Of a DNA stretch of 64,000 nt, positions 36,413-43,625 are shown in pieces (positions within the stretch are counted from its first letter, which is position 1; each line of letters begins with the position of its first letter). A model generated the notes under the pieces. That model did not search any database and had not been told where the DNA came from. It was given only the letters and a program-made list of their open reading frames with translations. Source of the stretch: Pontibacter liquoris (GTDB taxonomy: Bacteria; Bacteroidota; Bacteroidia; Cytophagales; Hymenobacteraceae); assembly GCF_022758235.1 (NCBI RefSeq), contig NZ_JALEBG010000002.1:310001-374000 (forward strand), written 5' to 3'. A program made the position numbers and the translations under genes.

Positions 36413-37057
36413 TTACCAAAACCGCGCCTCTCCAAAAAAAGCCGGCAGGTGGAAGTTGGGCAGCGGCGCCTCGATGCTGTTCCACGCCAGATAGTGTGGC
36501 TCTGCCAGTTCGTCGCCACATTTAAAAAGATTCACGGATACCTGCTCTTCCAGCAAGCTCGTGAGTTGGTGCGCTGCAAATACCTGTGGGGGTATAACCA
36601 GCGTGAGTTGCCAGCTTGCTTTAGGCGTCTCTTGCGAGGAAACTTTCAATGCTGCCCACCGCCGCACGTGCGCCAGGTGGTGTTCGGGCAAAAGTGCTCT
36701 GCCATCGCGGCTGGCCCCAAAGCCTGCCCGGCAAGTGCCCAGGCAGTTAAACTCGAAGTTATAGTAGGCCTGCTCCCCCCGCAATGCTATAAAAAATTCA
36801 ACACAGCTGTCTTTATACACCGTATCGTTCGTCTGGCGGTACCTGGCCTGTATGGCATCTTCTCTCACGAAATATTTTAGAAAGAGGCAATCCTCGTTAT
36901 GGCCCACTGCAAAGGCGGCCTCGGCCACCGGGTCGGTTACGGCCCAGGGGGCGCTGCCAATGGCATGCCGTGGGAGCGCGTCCAGAACCTCGGTGAGTTG
37001 CGGCAGCGGGCTGTTAACGTGCAAGTGAGGCAAGCGTGGAATATCCAGTATTTTCAT
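36413..37057 (-). CDS. CBM9-like carbohydrate-binding family protein
   Basis: A small protein (214 residues) of the family-9-like carbohydrate-binding fold often seen beside glycoside hydrolases in Bacteroidota. Typical blocks are WAVTDPVAEAAFAVGHNEDCLFLKYFV, NDTVYKDSCVEFFIAL, YYNFEFNCLGTCRAGFG and the late VSVNLFKCGDELAEPHYLAWNS. The ATG at 37057 is chosen because it starts directly at the conserved part and avoids overlap with the gene upstream. No signal peptide is seen, which is unusual for a glycan-binding protein and suggests a cytoplasmic role or a missed start. It lies 19 bases after the nucleotidyltransferase stop, so the two are probably co-transcribed. Confidence 0.72.
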   Translation of the reverse strand: MKILDIPRLPHLHVNSPLPQLTEVLDALPRHAIGSAPWAVTDPVAEAAFAVGHNEDCLFLKYFVREDAIQARYRQTNDTVYKDSCVEFFIALRGEQAYYNFEFNCLGTCRAGFGASRDGRALLPEHHLAHVRRWAALKVSSQETPKASWQLTLVIPPQVFAAHQLTSLLEEQVSVNLFKCGDELAEPHYLAWNSIEAPLPNFHLPAFFGEARFW

Positions 37058-37076
37058 TTTTAGGACTTTCGTACGG

Positions 37077-38009
37077 TTAGGTAAGAGCGGGCAAGGCGGC
37101 ATCCTCCCACAGGTTTTCGGGGTATACCCCCGCCTTTATTAAGTCATGGAGGCGCTGCGTCACTGTGGCCTTGTCTCCGGGGTAGGTCACGCCAAACCAT
37201 TTCTCCGGCGTGTGCAGCACTTTTACCCTGGCTTCGCCCGATTGCACCAGCGTGTTCACCACATCCGGCAGGTAGAACTCTGCCGTGGGCTTGTCGCTGT
37301 TTTCCTGCAGAAACTTTCGCAGCCCCGCCTCAAAGTAAGGCAACACCAAAGGCTTAAAGGCCATCAGGTTCATCGACACCACTTCTCCTGCTCCCAGCAG
37401 GTGCGATTGGCCGCCAGGCTCCTGCACCGCAATGCCGGTGTCCGTGCGCACAATGTGCGTCTGTTCCGTCAGCGAAAGCAGGTAGTCTTCCGGATCCAGG
37501 CTGCAAATGCCCCGCGACACGGCACCATGCTCTGAGAGCGTGTTCTCTACCTTAAAACCCACCAAACTGTATGCTTTGTCATCGGTGCTTTGCTGCAGGA
37601 AATCTGCCACGAGCTTAAAGGAGGTATAGCCATAGAAATCGTCGCCATTGATCACCGCAAACGGGCCCTGCAGCTCGGGAGCTGCTACCCAAACGGCATG
37701 CGCGGTTCCCCAGGGCTTGATACGCCCCTCCGGTACCACAAAGCCCTGGGGCAACATGTCCAGCTCCTGTACCACATACGCCACCGCTAGACCAGCCGGT
37801 AAACGCTGCCTTACACCCGCTTTAAACGCCTCCTCTGCCGACCTGGGGATCACGAACACGACCTTGCCAAATCCGGCTTTCAGCGCATCATAGACAGAAT
37901 AATCCAGCAGAGTTTCGCCATGAGGACCAAAGCCTGCCATCTGCTTCAGGCTGCCGTAGCGTGTCGCCATACCGGCTGCCAGCACTAATAAAGTGGGTTC
38001 GTTTTGCAT
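37077..38009 (-). CDS. Sugar nucleotidyltransferase family protein
   Basis: Probably couples a sugar-1-phosphate to UTP or another NTP. The N-terminal Rossmann-like motif LLVLAAGMATRYGSLKQM (7-24) has the G-x-x-x-R-x-x-x-x-K arrangement of the family. FAVINGDDFYGY (118-129) supplies the metal-binding acidic residues, and TAEFYLPDVVNTLV and EKWFGVTYPGDK lie near the end. The 310 residues match cytoplasmic NTP_transferase proteins common in Bacteroidota glycan loci. It could complete a salvage route with the NahK-like kinase at 31631-32698, forming UDP-GalNAc/GlcNAc or UDP-Gal. It is divergent from the second LacI gene, with a LacI-type palindrome between them. Nucleotide and sugar are not certain. 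Confidence 0.85.
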   Translation of the reverse strand: MQNEPTLLVLAAGMATRYGSLKQMAGFGPHGETLLDYSVYDALKAGFGKVVFVIPRSAEEAFKAGVRQRLPAGLAVAYVVQELDMLPQGFVVPEGRIKPWGTAHAVWVAAPELQGPFAVINGDDFYGYTSFKLVADFLQQSTDDKAYSLVGFKVENTLSEHGAVSRGICSLDPEDYLLSLTEQTHIVRTDTGIAVQEPGGQSHLLGAGEVVSMNLMAFKPLVLPYFEAGLRKFLQENSDKPTAEFYLPDVVNTLVQSGEARVKVLHTPEKWFGVTYPGDKATVTQRLHDLIKAGVYPENLWEDAALPALT

Positions 38010-38199
38010 CTATTTACTTTCCTTTCAACAAATAAATGAGACAGGCGCGTGGCCCTCCTGTGGACTGCCTTTCATAAGGCAGGGTTGCTGTATCTGCTGC
38101 GTTGGCGGCGGGCCAAAACAACCGTGGTCCAGCTACTTTAACCTTGAAAGCAGGTGTGCTAAAATAGACTTTTGAACTTAACTTAGCAAGCAAAATAAA

Positions 38200-38209
38200 C
38201 AAACGTTTA
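38200..38209. promoter_or_regulatory. LacI-type operator, variant copy
   Basis: CAAACGTTTA, flanked as ACAAACGTTTACGA. The core AAACGTTT is a perfect palindrome. It is 190 bases upstream of the nucleotidyltransferase start and 242 bases upstream of the second LacI start. Confidence 0.62.
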
Positions 38210-38385
38210 CGAACACGCAGGCTGCGTGCAGGCAAACGCAGCTTTACCTCCGGAGCTGGTGCCCGGGCTTTCTCAGCGCCGTATCTATTTCCTGTACCCG
38301 TAAAAGGCCGGACGAAGGAGCGGGAGTCGCTGGGCCTGGCCTGCCATACTTTCAATAGCTGGGTGGGAGCATCCGTATAATTTGG

Positions 38386-38393
38386 TATGTTTG
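38386..38393 (+). promoter_or_regulatory. -7 box of the second LacI gene
   Basis: TATGTTTG fits TAnnTTTG exactly. Transcription from here would start near 38400, which excludes upstream start codons and supports the GTG at 38442. No clear TTG element was found at the expected distance. Confidence 0.5.
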
Positions 38394-38441
38394 CAAACAA
38401 GGACAGCGGGAGCCGTTGGCCTCACTTTAACTGCATCAAAC

Positions 38442-39509
38442 GTGGAGAATCATACTATCAGGATCAAGGACATTGCCGCCAAGGCCAACGTATCGACCGG
38501 CACGGTAGACCGGGTGCTGCACAACCGAGGGCGGGTGTCGGAGGAGGTGCGGGAACGGATCCTAAAAATTGCGGAAGAACTCAACTATAAGCCCAACGTG
38601 CTGGCCCGGGCGCTTGTGAGTAAAAAGATCTATGATATTGCGGCTCTCATCCCCGACCCTGCCGCCGATAGCTACTGGCAGGCCCCAAAAGCGGGCATCG
38701 GGAAAGCAGTTGAGGAGCTAAAACAATATGGCATTCGGGTAACAGAGTATATTTTTGATCCTTTCCAGGTAAACTCCTTTCTGCAGGAAGCGGAGAAGGT
38801 TACAGCGGCCGCGCCCGATGGCATTCTGTTGGCACCGATTTTTCACCGGCAGTCGCTGCCTTTCTTTACCCAATGGCAAGCGCTTGCCATTCCGGTTGTG
38901 CTCTTTAACACGCAGATACCAGACTACCAGCCGTTGATGTATATTGGGCAGGACTCTTACCAAAGCGGCTTTCTGGCAGGCAAGCTGCTGCACTATGGCT
39001 GCCCGGATCCGGCTACCTTTGTGGTAGCGCACATCGAAGAGGACATCCTCAATTCGTCGCACCTGCTGCACAAAGAGCAGGGGTTCAGAGACTATTTTGC
39101 AAGCCAGGCCACCACAGGCGCTTACCAGGTGATACAAATCGACTTACAAAGCACTTCCGAAACCGCCATTGCCCGGCAACTTGACCAGCTGTTTGCTGAC
39201 GTAGCCAACATCCGGGGCTTGTTTGTGACGAATTCGAAGGCAAGTATAGTGGCAGAACACCTGCAACGCAGGCAACGGCACCAGGTACACCTGGTGGGCT
39301 ACGATCTCATGGAAAAGAACCTGCACTTTCTCAACCAGGGAGTTATCCAGTTCTTAATCAACCAGAACCCTAAAGGACAGGGTTACTGGGGCATTCAGGG
39401 TCTGGCGGATCACCTCGTGTTCCAGAAGTTGAATAACCCCATCAAGTACCTCCCCCTCGACATCATTACCAAAGAAAACCTGCAGTACTACATTGAAGCC
39501 GACAAATAA
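38442..39509 (+). CDS. LacI-family regulator with periplasmic-binding-protein-type effector domain
   Basis: A second sugar-sensing regulator. The start is placed at the GTG at 38442 (MENHTIRIKDIAAKANVSTG), immediately before the helix-turn-helix. The longer open frame begins with TTG inside the promoter. The recognition region reads IAAKANVSTGTVDRVLHNRG, and LNYKPNVLARAL forms the hinge. The effector domain (about 60-350) is of the type that resembles ribose-binding proteins: YDIAALIPDPAADSYWQAPKAG, DGILLAPIF, YIGQDSYQSGFLAGKLL, HLVGYDLMEKNLHFLNQG and NQNPKGQGYWGI. It differs from the first LacI and probably senses another sugar. It is divergent from the nucleotidyltransferase. Two terminator-like hairpins follow. 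Confidence 0.9.
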   Translation: MENHTIRIKDIAAKANVSTGTVDRVLHNRGRVSEEVRERILKIAEELNYKPNVLARALVSKKIYDIAALIPDPAADSYWQAPKAGIGKAVEELKQYGIRVTEYIFDPFQVNSFLQEAEKVTAAAPDGILLAPIFHRQSLPFFTQWQALAIPVVLFNTQIPDYQPLMYIGQDSYQSGFLAGKLLHYGCPDPATFVVAHIEEDILNSSHLLHKEQGFRDYFASQATTGAYQVIQIDLQSTSETAIARQLDQLFADVANIRGLFVTNSKASIVAEHLQRRQRHQVHLVGYDLMEKNLHFLNQGVIQFLINQNPKGQGYWGIQGLADHLVFQKLNNPIKYLPLDIITKENLQYYIEADK

Positions 39510-39547
39510 GCCCGTTTCTCGCCTGTAGGCAACAGGGGCTTTATTTT
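39508..39547 (+). terminator. Terminator 1 after the second LacI gene
   Basis: AGCCC...GGGCT with an inner CCTGT/ACAGG stem, followed by TTTATTTT, directly at the stop codon. Confidence 0.7.
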
Positions 39548-39575
39548 GATTCCGGGAGGGCAAATTTTTCTCATC

Positions 39576-39612
39576 AGCCACTTACAGGTAAAACTGCTAA
39601 GTGGCTTTTTTA
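39576..39612 (+). terminator. Terminator 2 after the second LacI gene
   Basis: AGCCACTTA (39576-39584) pairs with TAAGTGGCT (39598-39606), followed by a T tract. It is a classic intrinsic terminator, 66 bases after the stop. Confidence 0.8.
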
Positions 39613-40106
39613 TGTGGCTGCACTTTGCCTCCTTCTGCACCAGCTACATAACTGCAGCTTTGCCAGGGCCATGCAGCTGCCCGGGTTTATGCCCCAAAGC
39701 ACAGCATATCAACTCCCTGCCCGCCTCTCTGCTACACCAGGAGCTGTCTTTACCGGTTTATACTTACCCAGCTGACTGGATTTGCGACATCCTGCTATGG
39801 CATACTGGGCTGCCGTCTCTTTGTCCCAGGCAGGCAGGAAGTATGCTGTGGTAGTTTAACAGGCGCCGATAATAGTATTTCGGGGAACGGCATCAGGTTT
39901 TTGGCAGATTTATAAGTATACTTGTTGCGCTAAATCTGTACTTCCCTGGTGCATACCTGTTTCTGTACCGCACATAAGGGATGCGCCGGCAAGTATATTC
40001 CGAACTTGATTAAAATAAATTAGTCGAAATTAACCAATGTCTTCTATCTTTCAATCTTCTACCATCGCCACTTACTAACACGCTTAAATACACTAACTAA
40101 CTATTT
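39613..40106. other. Intergenic region before the amino-acid permease
   Basis: No gene is supported in these 494 bases. A 10-bp palindrome AAGTATACTT lies at 39913-39922 and further TATACTT motifs are present. A -7-like TATCTTTC at 40045-40052 may serve the permease, giving a leader of about 50 bases. Confidence 0.55.
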
Positions 40107-41588
40107 ATGGAAAAAAATATTTTTGCCACCAAATCGGTTGAAAAACTGATGCAAGAATCCGATAGCGGTGAGCACGGGCTCAAGCGGACGCTAACGGCCA
40201 CCAACCTGACCATGCTGGGTATAGGGGCTATTATCGGAGCGGGCATTTTTGTGCTTACCGGAACGGCTGCCGCCAATGCCGCCGGCCCGGCCATTGTTTT
40301 CTCTTTTATTATCGCAGGCCTGGGCTGTTTGTTTGCGGGCCTCTGCTATGCCGAGTTTGCCTCTATGATCCCGATTGCCGGTAGCGCTTATACTTACGGC
40401 TATGCCACACTGGGTGAATTTATTGCCTGGATCATTGGCTGGGACCTTATCCTGGAATACCTCTTTGGCGCGGCTACAGTAGCTGTGGGCTGGAGCGGTA
40501 ACTTTGTGAGTTTGCTTAAATCACTCGGTATTACCATTCCTGCGGCAGTGGCCAGTGCGCCGCTCGCTTATGAAGCCGGCTCTTTTTCTACAACCGGTTC
40601 GCTCATCAACCTGCCTGCCGTTGCGCTGATCGCCGTTATGACGACACTGCTGGTTATCGGCATCCAGGAATCTGCCCGGTTCAACAACATGATCGTGATC
40701 GTGAAAGTGGCCATCGTGTTGCTGGTGATTGCTTTTGGTTTTCAGTATGTGGATTCCGCCAACTGGGAGCCTTTTATCCCGGCTCGCGAGGTGCTGAGTG
40801 AAGGAGGTGCCCGCTATGGCTGGCAGGGTATTGTGCAGGGTGCTGCTGTCGTTTTCTTTTCTTACATCGGATTCGACGCGGTTAGTACGGCTGCACAGGA
40901 AGCAAAAAATCCCCAGAAAGATATGCCCATTGGCATGCTAACCTCCCTTGGCGTTTGCACGCTGCTGTATGTACTGATGTCTTTGGTACTGACCGGCTTA
41001 ACCTCTTACAAGAACCTGAACGTGCCTGATCCGGTGCTGGTAGCGCTTGCAGCAGCCGGACCGGCTCTGAAGTGGTTATACTTTTTTACGGGCGTCGGAG
41101 CAGTGGCCGGCCTGGCTTCTGTTGTACTGGTTATGCTCATGGGGCAGCCGCGTATCTTCTTTGCCATGTCACGCGACGGGCTGTTGCCAGCCGTATTCGG
41201 CCGTGTGCATCCCCGCTTTGGCACCCCGCACGTTACCACAATCGTGACTGGCATTGTAGCAGGCATCGTAGCAGGTATCTTCCCGATCGGCTTGCTGGGT
41301 GAGTTGGTAAGTATTGGTACCCTGCTGGCTTTCGTGATCGTTTGTGCCGGCATTATTGTGCTGCGCCGTACCAGCCCGGATCTGAACCGTCCTTTTAAAA
41401 CGCCTCTGGTTCCGCTTGTGCCTATCCTGGGCATTCTGATCTGCGGTTACATGATGGTGAACCTGGGTTTTGATACCTGGATGCGCCTCATCATCTGGAT
41501 GGCCATCGGCATCGTCATCTATTTCGCTTACGGACGCAAGCACAGCAAGCTCCAGCTTGCCCAGAAAGAGGGCGCCAGCACCGTCTGA
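40107..41588 (+). CDS. APC-superfamily amino-acid permease (CAT/YhdG-like)
   Basis: An inner-membrane amino-acid transporter of 493 residues with about 12 membrane helices. The first helix carries the family signature MLGIGAIIGAGIFVLTGTAA (36-55). FSFIIAGLGCLFAGLCYAEF and IGWDLILEYLFGAATVAVGW are typical of the cationic-amino-acid subgroup. The cytoplasmic N-terminus (MEKNIFATKSVEKLM...HGLKRTLTATN) has the KRTL-type motif common before helix 1 in this group. It is a monocistronic unit with a perfect 19-bp terminator. No association with the glycan genes is evident. The substrate is not determinable from sequence. Confidence 0.92.
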   Translation: MEKNIFATKSVEKLMQESDSGEHGLKRTLTATNLTMLGIGAIIGAGIFVLTGTAAANAAGPAIVFSFIIAGLGCLFAGLCYAEFASMIPIAGSAYTYGYATLGEFIAWIIGWDLILEYLFGAATVAVGWSGNFVSLLKSLGITIPAAVASAPLAYEAGSFSTTGSLINLPAVALIAVMTTLLVIGIQESARFNNMIVIVKVAIVLLVIAFGFQYVDSANWEPFIPAREVLSEGGARYGWQGIVQGAAVVFFSYIGFDAVSTAAQEAKNPQKDMPIGMLTSLGVCTLLYVLMSLVLTGLTSYKNLNVPDPVLVALAAAGPALKWLYFFTGVGAVAGLASVVLVMLMGQPRIFFAMSRDGLLPAVFGRVHPRFGTPHVTTIVTGIVAGIVAGIFPIGLLGELVSIGTLLAFVIVCAGIIVLRRTSPDLNRPFKTPLVPLVPILGILICGYMMVNLGFDTWMRLIIWMAIGIVIYFAYGRKHSKLQLAQKEGASTV

Positions 41589-41656
41589 TGCCTGGCAGCA
41601 AGAATCCTGTCCGGATTCTTTTCTAAAACTCATTTCAAATTACTTCATACTATAGT

Positions 41657-41700
41657 AAAAGAAATACCGCCGGTTCCTGGTAACCGGCGGTATTTCTTTT
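41657..41700 (+). terminator. Perfect 19-bp hairpin terminator after the permease gene
   Basis: AAAAGAAATACCGCCGGTT (41657-41675) pairs exactly with 41682-41700 around a 6-base loop, and more T residues follow. Confidence 0.92.
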
Positions 41701-42009
41701 TTAAATACAGCCGGTAGCGCTTCTCATACTTATCTAATAGCCGGTTTATACTGCAGGCGCGCCCATTACCTCAAGGGCCCCACACCTGCTCATACCCTGA
41801 AAAGGAGCTTCCAGGCGGTTACTGTTAAGGAAGCATCGGGTAGCAATGGCCTTTGGCTGAAGCCTTTCCGAAAACGCCCGCAGCATCCTTTGCCTAACCT
41901 TTTTAGCCTTCTGCCAGTAACTATAACTAACATGGCAATATTATCATATAAATGGCTGGCTATACTTTGCCAGGTGGTACCAGCCAGCTGAAACCTTAAC
42001 ACTAAGATC
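41701..42009. other. Gap before the small lipoprotein gene, no further gene seen
   Basis: These 309 bases hold TATACTT-type motifs and the upstream region of the small lipoprotein gene. A TATACTTTG (near 41963) is close to, but not exactly, a -7 box. Nothing else was recognised. Confidence 0.5.
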
Positions 42010-42180
42010 ATGAAAAATATACAACCCTATTTAATGGCCGTACTCGTGCTGCTAACCTGTACGCTGACCAGTTGCGATGTGATAGGCGACATTTTTAAGG
42101 CCGGCATGTGGACCGCCCTTATTGTGATAGTTATTGTGGTGCTGCTGATCGTATGGCTTTTCCGCAAGCTCAGACGCTAA
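42010..42180 (+). CDS. Small membrane lipoprotein, 56 residues
   Basis: A very short gene that reads MKNIQPYLMAVLVLLTCTLT followed by SCDVIGDIFKAGMWT and a hydrophobic helix (TALIVIVIVVLLIVWLF) ending RKLRR. The lipobox LTSC gives Cys22 as lipid site, and the remaining 35 residues are mostly one membrane helix with a basic tail. Proteins of this exact design (lipobox, DVIGDIFKAGMWTG-like stretch, one helix) are familiar as small uncharacterised proteins of Bacteroidota. It has its own upstream region and a strong terminator 19 bases after the stop, which supports expression. Function is unknown. Confidence 0.82.
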   Translation: MKNIQPYLMAVLVLLTCTLTSCDVIGDIFKAGMWTALIVIVIVVLLIVWLFRKLRR

Positions 42181-42198
42181 CAGCAAGCAGACAATAAA

Positions 42199-42236
42199 AA
42201 CTAAAAAGAGCAGCCCAAGGGCTGCTCTTTTTAGTT
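42199..42236. terminator. Perfect 18-bp bidirectional terminator
   Basis: AACTAAAAAGAGCAGCCC (42199-42216) pairs with 42219-42236 with only two unpaired loop bases. It sits between the small lipoprotein gene (+) and the convergent hydroxylase gene (-). Confidence 0.9.
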
Positions 42237-42281
42237 ACAGAAAACTGTTGTTCCGATGTTTTGCCACGGTAGCGGCATACC

Positions 42282-42890
42282 TTACCTATTGCGTTTGGGC
42301 ATAGTGCCCAGCAGGTAATCCCATAGTGGCGACGATACGCCATAGGCCGCATGCGGGTCTTTGTAGTGGTGGATGCTGTGATGGATCCAAAGGGTTTTCA
42401 GGAAATTTTTAGGCGGCGCATACGCATGCACGGCATAGTGCACCGACAGGTACATGGCATAGCCGAACAACATGCCGGCCACCAGGCCAAACACAAACTG
42501 CCCGAAGAAAAGCTTGAAGAAAAAGAAAAAGGCTGAGGCATATAAAATGCTCACCACCGGCGGCATGGCCAGGCGTTTTTTATCTTTAGGATAGTCGTGG
42601 TGGTTGCCGTGCACGATGTATTGCATCCGCGCCCGGCCTGGGGTGCTGGTATCCATGTGGAACAAATAGCGGTGGGCCAGGTACTCGATCAGCGTAAAAA
42701 TAAACCAACCCAGGAAAAAGAAGCCAACGGCTTCCAGTACGTTGATCAGGCTGTAAGCTAGTCCGTAATAAATTAAGCCGATGGCAATTAGGATAAAAAT
42801 GGAGATCGGCATGGCAATATGCGTTCGGGTCATTTTCTCCAGAATAGGGTTCTGGAAAAGCTGCGCGCTGCCTTTGTGATTCGGTTTCAT
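42282..42890 (-). CDS. Fatty acid hydroxylase / sterol desaturase family protein
   Basis: A diiron membrane enzyme that probably hydroxylates fatty acyl chains, as in 2-hydroxylation of sphingolipid or sulfonolipid acyl groups known in Bacteroidota. Two membrane segments precede the histidine clusters EYLAHRYLFH (about 69-78), VHGNHHDYP (about 93-101), SVHYAVHAY and IHHSIHHYKDPHAAYG. These are the full set of His ligands of the FA2H/Scs7-like group. Length is 202 residues, as usual for the bacterial members, which lack the cytochrome b5 domain. It stands alone between a bidirectional terminator and aroK. The lipid substrate is inferred from the family. Confidence 0.88.
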   Translation of the reverse strand: MKPNHKGSAQLFQNPILEKMTRTHIAMPISIFILIAIGLIYYGLAYSLINVLEAVGFFFLGWFIFTLIEYLAHRYLFHMDTSTPGRARMQYIVHGNHHDYPKDKKRLAMPPVVSILYASAFFFFFKLFFGQFVFGLVAGMLFGYAMYLSVHYAVHAYAPPKNFLKTLWIHHSIHHYKDPHAAYGVSSPLWDYLLGTMPKRNR

Positions 42891-42987
42891 ATGTTTTACT
42901 CTATACTTGTTTCTGCCGCAAAACTACTCAAAAAACTATTTTCTGCCACGCTTAGCCGGAGCAAGTATAACCGTATAACGCGAGTCA

Positions 42988-43497
42988 TCAGGGATGGTTG
43001 AGTAGTGTTTCTAAAATAGCAACAGTATAAGGTCCTTTCGCTATCCTATACGTGGCCTGCTCATAAAACCGCCGCCGTTTAGCTAATGTTTCGCTTAAAA
43101 AAGTGGAGAGTTCCTCGGGGGTTTTACCTGCCAGCAAGGGCCGAGCCTGCAGGTTCGATTGTTGCAGCCGCCGCACCAGTTCCGCTACCGGCACATCCAG
43201 GAAAATGCTTTTCCCGCACCGGTTAATAAAGGCCATGTTATCGAAAAAGCAGGGCGCACCGCCTCCCGTAGAAACCACTACCTGCGTATGCTCCTGCACC
43301 ACAGCGGCCAGCGCTTCCCGTTCCAACTCGCGGAACCGCTCCTGGCCCTGCTGCTCAAACAGCGTAGCAATACTTTGGCCCTGCCGGGCTTCGATCAGCG
43401 CATCCAGGTCCACAAACGTGTAGTCCAGCCGCCCGGCCAGTTGCCGCCCCAGCGTGGTTTTGCCGCTGCCCATCATGCCAAGTAAGAAAATCCGCAT
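42988..43497 (-). CDS. aroK: Shikimate kinase
   Basis: Phosphorylates shikimate to shikimate 3-phosphate in the aromatic amino-acid pathway. The P-loop GMMGSGKTT is at 7-15. VDLDALIEARQG supplies the shikimate/Mg-binding Asp30 and Asp32, and FRELEREAL holds the substrate-binding Arg. The VVVSTGGGAPCF block follows at 73-84, and the lid region has ARPLL. The 169 residues match the family exactly. It is followed on the same strand by nothing for 97 bases, then the hydroxylase gene. Confidence 0.96.
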   Translation of the reverse strand: MRIFLLGMMGSGKTTLGRQLAGRLDYTFVDLDALIEARQGQSIATLFEQQGQERFRELEREALAAVVQEHTQVVVSTGGGAPCFFDNMAFINRCGKSIFLDVPVAELVRRLQQSNLQARPLLAGKTPEELSTFLSETLAKRRRFYEQATYRIAKGPYTVAILETLLNHP

Positions 43498-43540
43498 TAT
43501 AGTGAGGGTGGGTTATACATTGAAATGACTAGCTGGAGCC

Positions 43541-43576
43541 GGTTGGCACAGGCGCACGAGCGCAGCGGTGCCAACC
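43541..43576. terminator. Hairpin between the DoxX-like gene and aroK
   Basis: GGTTGGCAC (43541-43549) pairs perfectly with GTGCCAACC (43568-43576). The loop also contains GCGC repeats. It lies 49 bases past the DoxX-like stop on the minus strand. No strong T tract follows, so the terminator call is moderate. Confidence 0.5.
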
Positions 43577-43625
43577 ATACGTTCTTAGAACAAGTATGGC
43601 CGGATACCCGTTACGCGCAGAGGGC

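Larger units (their letters stand above)
38010..38441. other. Divergent regulatory region before the second LacI gene
   Basis: A 432-base region without a supported gene. It holds the operator at 38200-38209 and a perfect -7 box at 38386-38393. The minus-strand promoter of the nucleotidyltransferase was not recognised. Confidence 0.6.

Noticed and set aside
38014..38400. A 128-codon minus-strand frame in the divergent regulatory region
   Set aside because: It overlaps the operator and promoter signals and shows no family features.
39546..39854. A 102-codon open frame after the second LacI gene
   Set aside because: It runs through a clear terminator, is Cys/Leu/Pro-rich without motifs and has no fitting upstream signal.
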